64,000 nt of DNA from Haloarcula marina (GTDB lineage Archaea > Halobacteriota > Halobacteria > Halobacteriales > Haloarculaceae). Of this stretch, positions 41,218-49,208 are shown piece after piece. The notes beneath the pieces are model-generated. The model saw nothing but the letters and a program-made list of their open reading frames with translations, was not told the DNA's origin and did no database searches. Positions within the stretch are counted from its first letter, which is position 1. Every line of letters starts with the position of its first letter. The DNA lies in NCBI RefSeq assembly GCF_024218775.1, contig NZ_CP100405.1, positions 186,001 through 250,000 on the forward strand, in the 5' to 3' direction. A program made the position numbers and the translations under genes.

Positions 41218-42303
41218 ATGGTTGGTAATTCCTCGAATAGGTTGTGGTTTTTATCAGAAAAAGACATACTAGACACTGATTGTTTAGATATGTCTGGCTG
41301 TATCGAGATGATGGAGTACGTCTTCGAGCTCTACAATCAGAATCAGGTCATAATGGGTGAATCCGGCCAGTATCTACACGGCCACATGACGACGTTTCCG
41401 AGCAATCTGTCCGACGAGCAAGCGGCGACCGTCGAAGACGGGAGCCGATTCGGCGCGATGCCCGCATACGTCGGCGGGGACATCGACATGGTCGGTGTCA
41501 AGTGGTACGGTGCTGTGCCATCGAGTACGGTCTACTCACGCCCACTATTGACCCTGAGCGACCCAGCCGACGGGCGTCCAGTCGCGATTCTCGACGGCTC
41601 GGTCATCAGCACGATGCGAACGGGAGCGATGGTCGGGTTGGGGGCCGCCACGCTGCAAAAGCACAACGCTGAGACGGTTGCGATACTCGGGCCCGGAAAA
41701 ACGGGACAGGCAGCCGCGATCGGCGTCGATACTGCACTCGACTCGGTCGAAAAGACATACGTCGTCCATCCGGAGCAAAACAAGGCAGCAGCCTTCACGG
41801 ACGCCATGCAAGAGCGCGTGTCCTTCGAACTCGTCCCGACCTCGTCAGTGAATACGGCCGTGCAACGGTCGGAGATCGTCGTCTCGACGGCGACACCGAG
41901 TCCAGCCCCAGAAATCGAACCCGAATGGCTGCGCGACGACTCGACCGTCGTCCAGATCGGTGACCTGAAAGTCCCTCTGGACGCGTTCGATCACGAGCAG
42001 ATATTCTGTGATATCTCGTCTCATCCGTTTGAATTCGAGGAGCAAATCGGCTGGGAGATCACACGTCAGTTTACGACCCACTATGGCGAGAACAGGGCCG
42101 AGAAATCCGACATCCGAACACTCCACGAACTGATCGGCGGTGACGACACCGGGCCGACCAGCGGGAAATCGTTCCTGTCGTCGCTCGGCCTTCCGATGGA
42201 AGACGTAGCGTGGGGCACTGCAGTGCTGCGGACCGCCCTCGAAAAGAATCTCGGCACCCCTCTCGATCTCTCCACCCAGTCGCCGTTTTCCAGACCATAC
42301 TAA
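41218..42303 (+). CDS. Ornithine cyclodeaminase / mu-crystallin family protein
   Basis: 361 aa (MVGNSSNRLW). The Rossmann core is VAILGPGKTGQAAAIGVDTA (~residues 155-174), preceded by the dimer/substrate region with MVGVKWYGAVPSST and DGSVISTMRTGA (the K-W and R-T-G-A motifs of the family). It has longer N- and C-terminal parts than typical OCD proteins. Members reduce ketimines, deaminate ornithine or act as alanine dehydrogenases; some longer ones are annotated as tyramine oxidase subunit B. It probably handles an imino or amino acid released in this island. Confidence 0.88.
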   Translation: MVGNSSNRLWFLSEKDILDTDCLDMSGCIEMMEYVFELYNQNQVIMGESGQYLHGHMTTFPSNLSDEQAATVEDGSRFGAMPAYVGGDIDMVGVKWYGAVPSSTVYSRPLLTLSDPADGRPVAILDGSVISTMRTGAMVGLGAATLQKHNAETVAILGPGKTGQAAAIGVDTALDSVEKTYVVHPEQNKAAAFTDAMQERVSFELVPTSSVNTAVQRSEIVVSTATPSPAPEIEPEWLRDDSTVVQIGDLKVPLDAFDHEQIFCDISSHPFEFEEQIGWEITRQFTTHYGENRAEKSDIRTLHELIGGDDTGPTSGKSFLSSLGLPMEDVAWGTAVLRTALEKNLGTPLDLSTQSPFSRPY

Positions 42304-42542
42304 CAGCGTCCCGACACCCGGTTCGCAGTTCGTCCTCGCTCGTCTGCAGATAGTGTGCTTGATCGTGATTCAGTCTACCATCCGATGGATCCCATTCACC
42401 CGCAACCGAATAGAGGGGGATTTTCTTACAAACGTCTAAAGAGGTTCTTGAGAATCGAAAAATGATGCGGTGTACTAGGAATAGCACCATGTTAAGTGCA
42501 TATATGCGGCATTGTTATTACGCGACATGGGAGTGACTAATT

Positions 42543-43283
42543 ATGAGTGAAGACTCATCGTACGAGAGTTACGTTCCGGACGTAGTGCCAGAAGAAGACC
42601 TTGCCCAGTTCGGCGGGGAAAATCTAGACTCGATCGGTTCGTCGATCGGATGGGGTGAGACCGTCGCGGTGTTGGTCATCGACATGACTGACGCCTTTGT
42701 CACCGACGAATATCCGACCGGTCGTGCCGCGACGGGCCAACCTGCCGTCGAAGCCAACGAGAAGTTGCTGGAGACTGCCCGCGATATCGGCCTGCCAGTC
42801 TTCTACACCAAAGGCACCGGATCAGAAATGTATCCCCCCGATTACCAAGGGACGACCAAGTCGGGTTCTAGAGAGAAATCCGAATCCGAGCAGGAGCGAT
42901 GGGACGAGGGGAACGTTATCACCCAGCCACTCGCTCCCGAGGACGGCGACGTCGTGATCGAAAAACCGCGTGCGAGTGCCTTCTTCGACACCCATCTGGC
43001 CAACGTATTGCACTATTATCACATCGACACGGTGATTCTGACCGGGATGACGACCAGTGGGTGTGTCAGGGCCAGTGCTGTCGACGGTCACTCCAGTAAC
43101 TTCCGGATGATCATCCCCCACGAGTGTACCGCTGACCGCTCGATTATCTCCCACGAGATATCGCTGTTCGATATAGATATGAAATATGCGGACGTGCTCT
43201 CGTTAGACGACGTTCTCGAGACGCTCACGACGGAGTACGCCAGCGACGGGCAAGCAGCCGAACTCTCCGCGGCCGACGACTGA
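42543..43283 (+). CDS. Isochorismatase-fold cysteine hydrolase
   Basis: 246 aa. Catalytic Asp in VLVIDMTDAF (~residue 46), Lys in IEKPRASAF (~139) and nucleophile Cys in TGMTTSGCVRASAVD (~174), with the cis-peptide GMTTS before it. Members include N-carbamoylsarcosine amidase, nicotinamidase and other amidases. The surrounding amide-hydrolase genes favour an amidase here. It follows the dehydrogenase gene on the same strand after a 240-base gap with its own AT-rich promoter. Confidence 0.92.
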   Translation: MSEDSSYESYVPDVVPEEDLAQFGGENLDSIGSSIGWGETVAVLVIDMTDAFVTDEYPTGRAATGQPAVEANEKLLETARDIGLPVFYTKGTGSEMYPPDYQGTTKSGSREKSESEQERWDEGNVITQPLAPEDGDVVIEKPRASAFFDTHLANVLHYYHIDTVILTGMTTSGCVRASAVDGHSSNFRMIIPHECTADRSIISHEISLFDIDMKYADVLSLDDVLETLTTEYASDGQAAELSAADD

Positions 43284-43315
43284 GCCCAGCGAAAAATCGT
43301 AATTTTTGGAGTCGA

Positions 43316-44299
43316 CTAGAAGAATTCGTGCGGTTCGTCTGCTCCCTCACCGTGATAGATATCGAGGAATTCGACGAACGTGCTGGCGAGTTCGCGCGGG
43401 TGTTCCATGAAAATCATGTGCCCGCACCGGTTGATGGTCTTCATCCGGACCTTGCCGTTGTGCTGGCCGATCATATCGTAGGTGGCAAGGGCCATCACCG
43501 GTGGGACCGTCGGATCGTCTCGGCCGAAGACGTACAGGACCGGCATATCCAGCACCCCGTCTTTGATTCGGCTATGAGTCTCTTTCATATGTTCCTCGAG
43601 TGACTCGGTCCACGGTTCGAGGTATCCTTCCTCATCCATGATCCGCGCTGTCTCACGAGCTTTCTCGGTGGTTTCTAGGTAGGCACAGATGTCGAGACGG
43701 GTATCGGTGATGTACTCCTTCTGATGTGAGTACTGATAGTAGAAGTACTCCATATACTCCGGGTCGGTCTTTTCAAGCCCGAGCTCGTCCTGCTTGAACA
43801 TCACGTCCCGTATGTGGGCATCGTCACCCGCAGCAGGGCCGACCGTCTGGCTGTTACAGATGATGAGGCTGTCGATGCGATCGGGAATCTCGACGGCCAC
43901 ACGGGTGACGAGTCCGCCACCGCGTGACCAGCCAGCGATATGCGTCGTCTCCAGGTCGAGCGCATCGAGGAATCCGATAATGTGGTTGATGTCAGACTCG
44001 TAGCGGAAATCCTCCGGGTTGTCCGGATTGTCGGTCATCCCACAGCCGATGCGGTCAACGGCCAGGACACGGTAGTGGTCGGCGAGATACTCGAACGTCT
44101 CTGTCCAGGTATTCGCGCTGCTGGACCCGCTCCAGTTGTTGCCGTGGACCAACACCAGTGGTTGGCCGCTACCCACGTCGTAATATCGTGTCTTGATGTC
44201 CTCGAGGTGGCCGTGTGACACGTCGACATACTTCGGTTCGTACCCGCCAATCGCTGCGTCCGGGTCTACGTCTTCGAATCGTCCAGTAGTTTTGCTCAT
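43316..44299 (-). CDS. Alpha/beta hydrolase (paralogue 2)
   Basis: 327 aa, same length as the product of 31365-32348, with identical N- and C-termini and the same catalytic set (VHGNNWSG, GWSRGG, FGRDDPTVPP, GHMIFMEHP). Differences cluster in the cap domain (around residues 150-165 and 200-250), i.e. near the substrate pocket. It is convergent with the isochorismatase gene, 33 bases apart. Confidence 0.92.
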   Translation of the reverse strand: MSKTTGRFEDVDPDAAIGGYEPKYVDVSHGHLEDIKTRYYDVGSGQPLVLVHGNNWSGSSSANTWTETFEYLADHYRVLAVDRIGCGMTDNPDNPEDFRYESDINHIIGFLDALDLETTHIAGWSRGGGLVTRVAVEIPDRIDSLIICNSQTVGPAAGDDAHIRDVMFKQDELGLEKTDPEYMEYFYYQYSHQKEYITDTRLDICAYLETTEKARETARIMDEEGYLEPWTESLEEHMKETHSRIKDGVLDMPVLYVFGRDDPTVPPVMALATYDMIGQHNGKVRMKTINRCGHMIFMEHPRELASTFVEFLDIYHGEGADEPHEFF

Positions 44300-44575
44300 A
44301 CGGTTAGTGGCAGATGTCTGTGCTCGGAGTACGGGACTCGAACCAACACCAGCTCTGGGCTAACACAAAATAATCGGAAATATAGCTTTTGTGTACATAT
44401 GCTATGCTATTTTAATATGAATCTAGTGAAGACTAATGAATTGAATCAAAATACTGGGATAAAATTCGAAGAATATGGGATTTTTCTGTATGTGGAGATC
44501 TGAAAAACAGGACTGACGACTCGACTCCACACCCCCGCCGACGCTGACGCCAGTGACATGCGCAGTCCACTCGCT

Positions 44576-45595
44576 TCAGTATTCCTCGAAGAACTCCTGC
44601 AGTTCTTCGGGGTCCGCGGTCTCGGTCAGCCCTAACGCGAGGAGAATCCGCGCCTTCTGTGGGCGAAGTGTGTCACCACCGATACCGTAGCCGCCTGGGT
44701 AGTCGGTGACACGTTCCCGACCGATACTGCCGTAGCTGCCGCGCGTACACATTACGACGGGAATCTCGTTCTCGGCGGCGCGTTCGAGCGCGTCGGACTG
44801 GGACGGTCCCGCCGGACTCGCAGCCCCGCCCGTGAGAAACCCTGCGACGACGATCCCGGCCGCATCATCGGCGATCGCGTCGACCATCGCACCCGTATCA
44901 CCCATCGAGGCGTAGACGATGTGGATGTCGGTCAACGGGAATTCTTCGACGGGTGTCTCGACGATGTCGAACACCGTATCAGGTGCGGTCGTCCGGTCGA
45001 CTGATCGGTAGAACGTAATCGGCTGGCCAGGGGTCGCGAGGCCTATCTTCCCGAAGTTCGACGACTGCCATGCGTCGGGGCGCTTGCTTGCCAGCTTTGA
45101 GACATCACGGGAGTGGTGGATCTCGTCGTTCGTGACGAGCATTGTCCCACGCCCGGCGGCATCTGGCGAGGCGGCGGTCCGTACGGCGTCGAACAGGTTC
45201 TTGAACCCGTCCGACCCTGTCGCGTTGATACCTCGCTGTGCAGCCGTCACAACGACGGGCAACTCGGTTTTCAGTGTCAGGTTCAGAAAGTATGCCGTCT
45301 CTTCGGAGGTGTTAGAGCCGTGGGTGACCACGAAACCGTCAGGCGGGTCCTCGCTGTTCGCCTGGATCATAATTTCCTCGTAGGTTTCGTACCAGACTTC
45401 GGGGGTTAGCGATGAGCTCCCGAGTCGAGAGATTCCCGTCGACGTCACCTCGGCAACTTCCGACATCTCGGGCATCTCCTTGGTGAGCGCGTCGGCAGTC
45501 AGGAACCCGTCGGGACTGTCGTAGTCGCCGGTGACGTTGGCAATGGTTCCGCCAGTCGCGACGATATGTACGTGTGGTTTCTCCTGTGTACTCAT
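44576..45595 (-). CDS. Asparaginase-like amidohydrolase with altered active site
   Basis: 339 aa, type II length but no signal peptide. First motif ATGGTIAN with Thr14. The second motif reads VVTHGSNTSEETAYFLNLT: the catalytic pair equivalent to Thr89-Asp90 of E. coli AnsB is Ser94-Asn95. The substrate-binding GSQ is GSS (RLGSSSLTPEVW). The catalytic Lys is kept (DVSK, Lys167). The fold is therefore asparaginase but the substrate is probably not L-asparagine. Same strand as hydrolase 2, ~275 bases upstream of it. Confidence 0.88.
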   Translation of the reverse strand: MSTQEKPHVHIVATGGTIANVTGDYDSPDGFLTADALTKEMPEMSEVAEVTSTGISRLGSSSLTPEVWYETYEEIMIQANSEDPPDGFVVTHGSNTSEETAYFLNLTLKTELPVVVTAAQRGINATGSDGFKNLFDAVRTAASPDAAGRGTMLVTNDEIHHSRDVSKLASKRPDAWQSSNFGKIGLATPGQPITFYRSVDRTTAPDTVFDIVETPVEEFPLTDIHIVYASMGDTGAMVDAIADDAAGIVVAGFLTGGAASPAGPSQSDALERAAENEIPVVMCTRGSYGSIGRERVTDYPGGYGIGGDTLRPQKARILLALGLTETADPEELQEFFEEY

Positions 45596-45776
45596 CTGTC
45601 GTCCACCTCGCGCCCGGACTCATTTTTATATGTTCGTTCATTATTTTCCGATATATGGCTGTTATTTTGCAACATTATCCAGTAAAAAGTATAATTTCGC
45701 CAGTGATAAAGTGCTAGTGCGACATGATTTAATGTATTGTGTGGTGCTAGAGGTGCGGCGTCGGACGGCGACAGAA

Positions 45777-46020
45777 TTAGTCGCCGGAGGCCTTCTCGCG
45801 AGCATCCATCATCCGCCCCGCACGGTTGTACCAGGCGTCCCGGTCGAACCAGACCCACATGAACACCGCTGGTCAGACGCTATATACGACGATTCCAGCA
45901 CCGACCATCGAGACGCCGTACCCTACCACGACACCGCCAACGGAAGGTACCCCAAGCATGAACATCACAAGGCCGCTCAGGTCGACGAGAAACGGGATAC
46001 GGGTTTCGCTCTGCATGACT
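45777..46020 (-). pseudogene. MATE transporter C-terminal relic
   Basis: On the minus strand: SETRIPFLVDLSGLVMFMLG, VPSVGGVVVGYGVSMVGAGI, a stop after VVYSV, then in the adjacent frame PAVFMWVWFDRDAWYNRAGR and MMDAREKASGD. This matches the last two helices and tail of MATE proteins such as the 39625-41046 product (SGETMKPFIAEL ... YGVVAVYVAVV ... FTWYQQDNWVKEAFDRMED). A frameshift and loss of the upstream ~400 residues make it a relic. Confidence 0.7.
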
Positions 46021-46073
46021 CAGGCAATTCGAAGTATCGAGAGTTCGCTCGACGAGTGGAGCGAATCAAAATC

Positions 46074-46235
46074 ATGGCGATGGGTGAGATCACGAAGAAT
46101 ACTGCCGAGGAACTGACACAGTACTTTCTCCAGGGTGTCAAGAAGCAAGACAAGTGGAATGGAGCTGAATCAATCGATGAAACCTCCGTCGAAATAGTCA
46201 GTGAGTTATATCGACGAGTAGAGAGAACGGTCTAA
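46074..46235 (+). CDS. Short hypothetical protein or 3' gene fragment
   Basis: 53 aa (MAMGEITKNTAEELTQYFLQ ... VSELYRRVERTV). The same frame stays open upstream for ~20 more plausible residues (KYREFARRVERIKI), so it may be the C-terminus of a lost gene. Helical and charged; family not recognised. Confidence 0.35.
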   Translation: MAMGEITKNTAEELTQYFLQGVKKQDKWNGAESIDETSVEIVSELYRRVERTV

Positions 46236-46345
46236 AAAATAACTCCTGAAGGTTGTAACGGATTGAGGAAAGGATGAGAAGTGTCTTGCATGTACTGAGT
46301 GATTCTCCTGCTCGAATGCGAAAGAGATTTTGTTCAAATTATGCG

Positions 46346-46402
46346 TGTTGTATTCAGCAGGACTGCTAAAATCTATCACCGATTGAGGGTTTCAACAATG
46401 CC
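46346..46402 (+). repeat. Dispersed repeat, type II, copy 4
   Basis: The left end GTGTTGTATTCAGCAGGAC and the right end CTATCACCGATTGAGGGTTT then CAACAATGCC follow the same plan as 4715-4768 and 21346-21399, with a diverged last base pair set (AATGCC for GAGCC). Confidence 0.6.
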
Positions 46403-46558
46403 AGTTTTTTGCGCTTGCCGACGGTCACCCTCCCATACCGAAACTCGACGTTCCCCCATCTGCAGTGTCGCCGTGACTGCTCGTCAGACTGTTCCGACAT
46501 CCCGATTCACGGTAGACTTTTTATCGTTCCGGTGATACTTCTGACAGGGTATCCGAAG

Positions 46559-47095
46559 GTGACCGACGAATTTGAACGCACACTCGACCGACCGTCGCCG
46601 GTCGAACGAAGTCCGTCTGGCCTCGTTTCGCGTGACTACCGCCCGCTGACGCGTGGGCCGGACCTCATCGCCTCGTGGCCGTTGGGGCCCGCCCCACGTC
46701 AGTCGGAACCCGGCGACGTCGACTGGCAAATCGCGAGCGAGGAGTACGTCACTATCCAGAAGAACCGACTCACACTCCCGTACGCTGGCGACGTCGAGCG
46801 CGCGCCGCTCTACCTCAACGTCCGCGGCCGCGTCCGTGTGACCCCCGGCGCGACGCTCACCGTTCACCTCCGGACAACACACCTGCGAGAGGGGAAGCCC
46901 TACGACGTGCGTATCACGCTCTCGAACGACGAGGCCGACGACTTCCAGACGCCGTTCGTGGAGTTCGCACCCGAACGGCCCGGCGACTACGCGGACCTCG
47001 GCGAAGTGTACGCGGGCTACGAACTCGAAGCGAAGGTCACCGACGGAAACGGCTATCTCGACCAAGGAACGAGCGTCGCCCTCTATAGCGAGTGA
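46559..47095 (+). CDS. Beta-rich hypothetical protein
   Basis: 178 aa from the GTG at 46559 (VTDEFERTLDRPSPVERSPS); the frame is open upstream but the residues there are not protein-like. The body is mostly predicted strands (YLNVRGRVRVTPGATLTVHL, KPYDVRITLSNDEAD, YELEAKVTDGNGYLD), like an Ig- or jelly-roll-type sandwich. No signal peptide. It ends 4 bases before the metallophosphoesterase start, so the two form an operon. Family not recognised. Confidence 0.65.
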   Translation: MTDEFERTLDRPSPVERSPSGLVSRDYRPLTRGPDLIASWPLGPAPRQSEPGDVDWQIASEEYVTIQKNRLTLPYAGDVERAPLYLNVRGRVRVTPGATLTVHLRTTHLREGKPYDVRITLSNDEADDFQTPFVEFAPERPGDYADLGEVYAGYELEAKVTDGNGYLDQGTSVALYSE

Positions 47096-47099
47096 GACC

Positions 47100-47972
47100 A
47101 TGCGAACGATAGGCCTCCTGTTCGACCTGCACATCATGTCCGACACGCACGCCGAGGGCGAGCGTCGCGAGTACGACGGCGTCGACCGCGCGAAGCGTGC
47201 CTGTGCAACGCTCAACGAGGTCGGGGTGGACTGGACCGTCGTCGGCGGCGACCTGCGGACGCTCGCGTCGCACTCCCCGCACCGAACCGACTGGGGCGGG
47301 TGGCACGGCGACCCCGACAACACGTACTATCGGAAGGACTTCCGACGCGCGAAGCGACTGCTGGACGACGAACTCGACGCGACGTATCACCCCATTCGGG
47401 GGAACCACGACCGACCGCTGTCGGTGTGGGAGGAGTTCTTCCCGCCCGAGACGTATCCGCAGTGGTTCCACTTTCGCGAGGACGGCGCGCGCTACGTCTT
47501 CCTCGACTCGAACCCGCATCAGGGGTATCACCACCTGACGCAGACGCAGAACTTCGTCACCGCGCCGCAACTGTCGATGCTGGAGCGCCTGATGGACGCC
47601 GACCCGGCGGTTCCGACGTTCGTGTTTTGCCACGCCCCGCTCGCAAAGCACACCGACCTCGACCCGGATTGGGAGACGGGCTACACCAGCGCCTATCGGT
47701 TCACGCTCAACTACCCGTCCGTCCAGCACGTCCTCGAACGCGGCAACACGGTCCTCGTCAACTCCGGTCACTACTCCGCCGACCACGGCCGATCGGTCAC
47801 CGAGGTCAACGGCGTCACCTACGCCGTCGCGCGCCATCTCGGCGGGAGCGACCCGACCTACGCGGGCGACGTGCGCTGGCTGACCGTGGACACCGAGAAC
47901 TGCGAGGCGACGGTGACGTACTACGACCTCGATGCGGACGAGGAGGGCACCCTCGCCGAGGTTGCATGGTGA
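47100..47972 (+). CDS. Calcineurin-like metallophosphoesterase
   Basis: 290 aa. Motifs in order: DLHIMSDTH (D-x-H), VVGGDLR (GD), IRGNHDR (GNHD), FCHAPL (GH-like) and VNSGHYSADHG (GHxH-like, with Tyr-Ser). These place two metals in a phosphodiesterase-type site, although the first motif is unusual: DLH and SDTH are both present. No signal peptide. Coupled to the beta-rich protein upstream and convergent with the ATP-grasp gene. Confidence 0.82.
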   Translation: MRTIGLLFDLHIMSDTHAEGERREYDGVDRAKRACATLNEVGVDWTVVGGDLRTLASHSPHRTDWGGWHGDPDNTYYRKDFRRAKRLLDDELDATYHPIRGNHDRPLSVWEEFFPPETYPQWFHFREDGARYVFLDSNPHQGYHHLTQTQNFVTAPQLSMLERLMDADPAVPTFVFCHAPLAKHTDLDPDWETGYTSAYRFTLNYPSVQHVLERGNTVLVNSGHYSADHGRSVTEVNGVTYAVARHLGGSDPTYAGDVRWLTVDTENCEATVTYYDLDADEEGTLAEVAW

Positions 47973-47984
47973 GTGGCTTCGCGG

Positions 47985-48755
47985 TCACCACAGTGACGCG
48001 CCGTTGCGTATGGTCTCTTGGATGAGGGCATCGTATATTTCGACGGCGTCCGCGACGCCTTCGAGGCTCACGACCGGGTTCACGTCGACGACGTACAGGC
48101 TCTTGTGGACGACGATGTCGAGTTCGAATATCCCCAACTCGAACAGCGCGGCCACTCGCTCTGTCAGATGGACGAACCGCCGACTGGTCTTCGTCTCCTT
48201 CGGCGTGCCGTCCGCGGCGTCGTGTCTAGTCGTCCGGACGCGGTCACCCACCCGAAAAATCTTGTAACTGCGCTGTGGGACGACGTAGCGCTCGACGAAC
48301 TGCTCACCCTCGAACTCGATTGGCCCGGTGCGGACGAGATGGAGCCAATGGCCGTCGGGGCCTCGTTCGTGGCGCGGTTTGACGACCACTGGCGGTTGGA
48401 GGGTGATGTCCTCGGCCCGACCGAACTGAAACGCGGGGACGTGAAACCCGTTGTCTCGAAGCGTCTCGGAGCGGTCGAGTCGGTCGCCGAGTCGCCCCGC
48501 GCCAGCATACGAATTGAGCGTCGGAATCCCCGCGGCACACGCCCGCTCGAGGTCGGTGAGTGCGGCGGGACGCCAGCGAGCCATGTGATACAGGTCGAGG
48601 TCGCGCTCCCCGAGTTCGGGGTGTTCTCGCTCCGGGTCCAACAGTTCGAGGTCGGCCCACGACCGAAGCCGCTCGAAAAGTTCGAATTTGATGGGGTTCC
48701 CGCGGTCGGCGTAGTACGAGATGGCGATTCTGGGTCGAGGGTCGTCATTGGACAT
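47985..48755 (-). CDS. ATP-grasp (RimK-like) protein
   Basis: 256 aa from ATG 48755 (MSNDDPRPRIAIS). N-terminal pre-ATP-grasp domain (ELFERLRSWADLELLDPERE), then PPVVVKPRHERGPDGHWL (ATP-binding Lys), FVERYVVPQRSYKIFRVGDR and the metal-binding end FELDIVVHKSLYVVDVNPVV. ATP-grasp enzymes join a carboxylate to an amine or thiol, or phosphorylate small molecules. Substrate unknown. Its 3' end faces the metallophosphoesterase 12 bases away. Confidence 0.85.
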   Translation of the reverse strand: MSNDDPRPRIAISYYADRGNPIKFELFERLRSWADLELLDPEREHPELGERDLDLYHMARWRPAALTDLERACAAGIPTLNSYAGAGRLGDRLDRSETLRDNGFHVPAFQFGRAEDITLQPPVVVKPRHERGPDGHWLHLVRTGPIEFEGEQFVERYVVPQRSYKIFRVGDRVRTTRHDAADGTPKETKTSRRFVHLTERVAALFELGIFELDIVVHKSLYVVDVNPVVSLEGVADAVEIYDALIQETIRNGASLW

Positions 48756-48849
48756 CGGTCGCAATAGCCAGTTATTGTTTCTTCACCGACAATATAGCCT
48801 CGGCGAATAAAGTAGTTCGCCTGCGATTGGCCGGTTTCGTTCCGCGAGT

Positions 48850-49208
48850 CCTCTCACTATGGAACCAGTCCATCTCGTGCTCGTCGGCGTATGCGAGGAT
48901 GGACTGGTGAATCGACTCACCCCTTCGATGACCGCCGTCGTCACCTAGACGCTGATGACTGCGCCCATTTCGGTGACCGTCGACACGGCATCGTTCCCCC
49001 GCTCCGAAAACTCGTCCGTCTCTGGGTCGTGGACTCCCGGTGGTAGCTCCCCGAATTCTACGACGTGGATGACGTGTAACGCCGCGCCGAATCGGTCGGC
49101 GAACGAGATCGTCGCTCTGACTGCAGCCATTGCGTCCTCGCTACCGTCGGTGGGGAGTACAATGCGGTCGCATATGGAATCCCTTGGCCGCGACTCCGTG
49201 TTTGTCAA
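48850..49208 (-). pseudogene. Universal stress protein (UspA) pseudogene
   Basis: The N-terminal part is intact: DRIVLPTDGSEDAMAAVRAT and ALHVIHVVEFGELPPG. It then meets a TAG after VISV; the frame continues with VTTAVIEG and, after a further shift, IHQSILAYADEHEMDWF, all parts of the UspA fold. The nucleotide-binding G-x2-G-x9-G(S/T) end is lost. So one nonsense codon and at least one frameshift inactivate the gene. Confidence 0.75.

Noticed and set aside
46484-47837. Long minus-strand frames opposite the beta-rich protein and metallophosphoesterase
   Set aside because: Val/Arg-rich antisense translations; the plus strand has metallophosphoesterase motifs in order.
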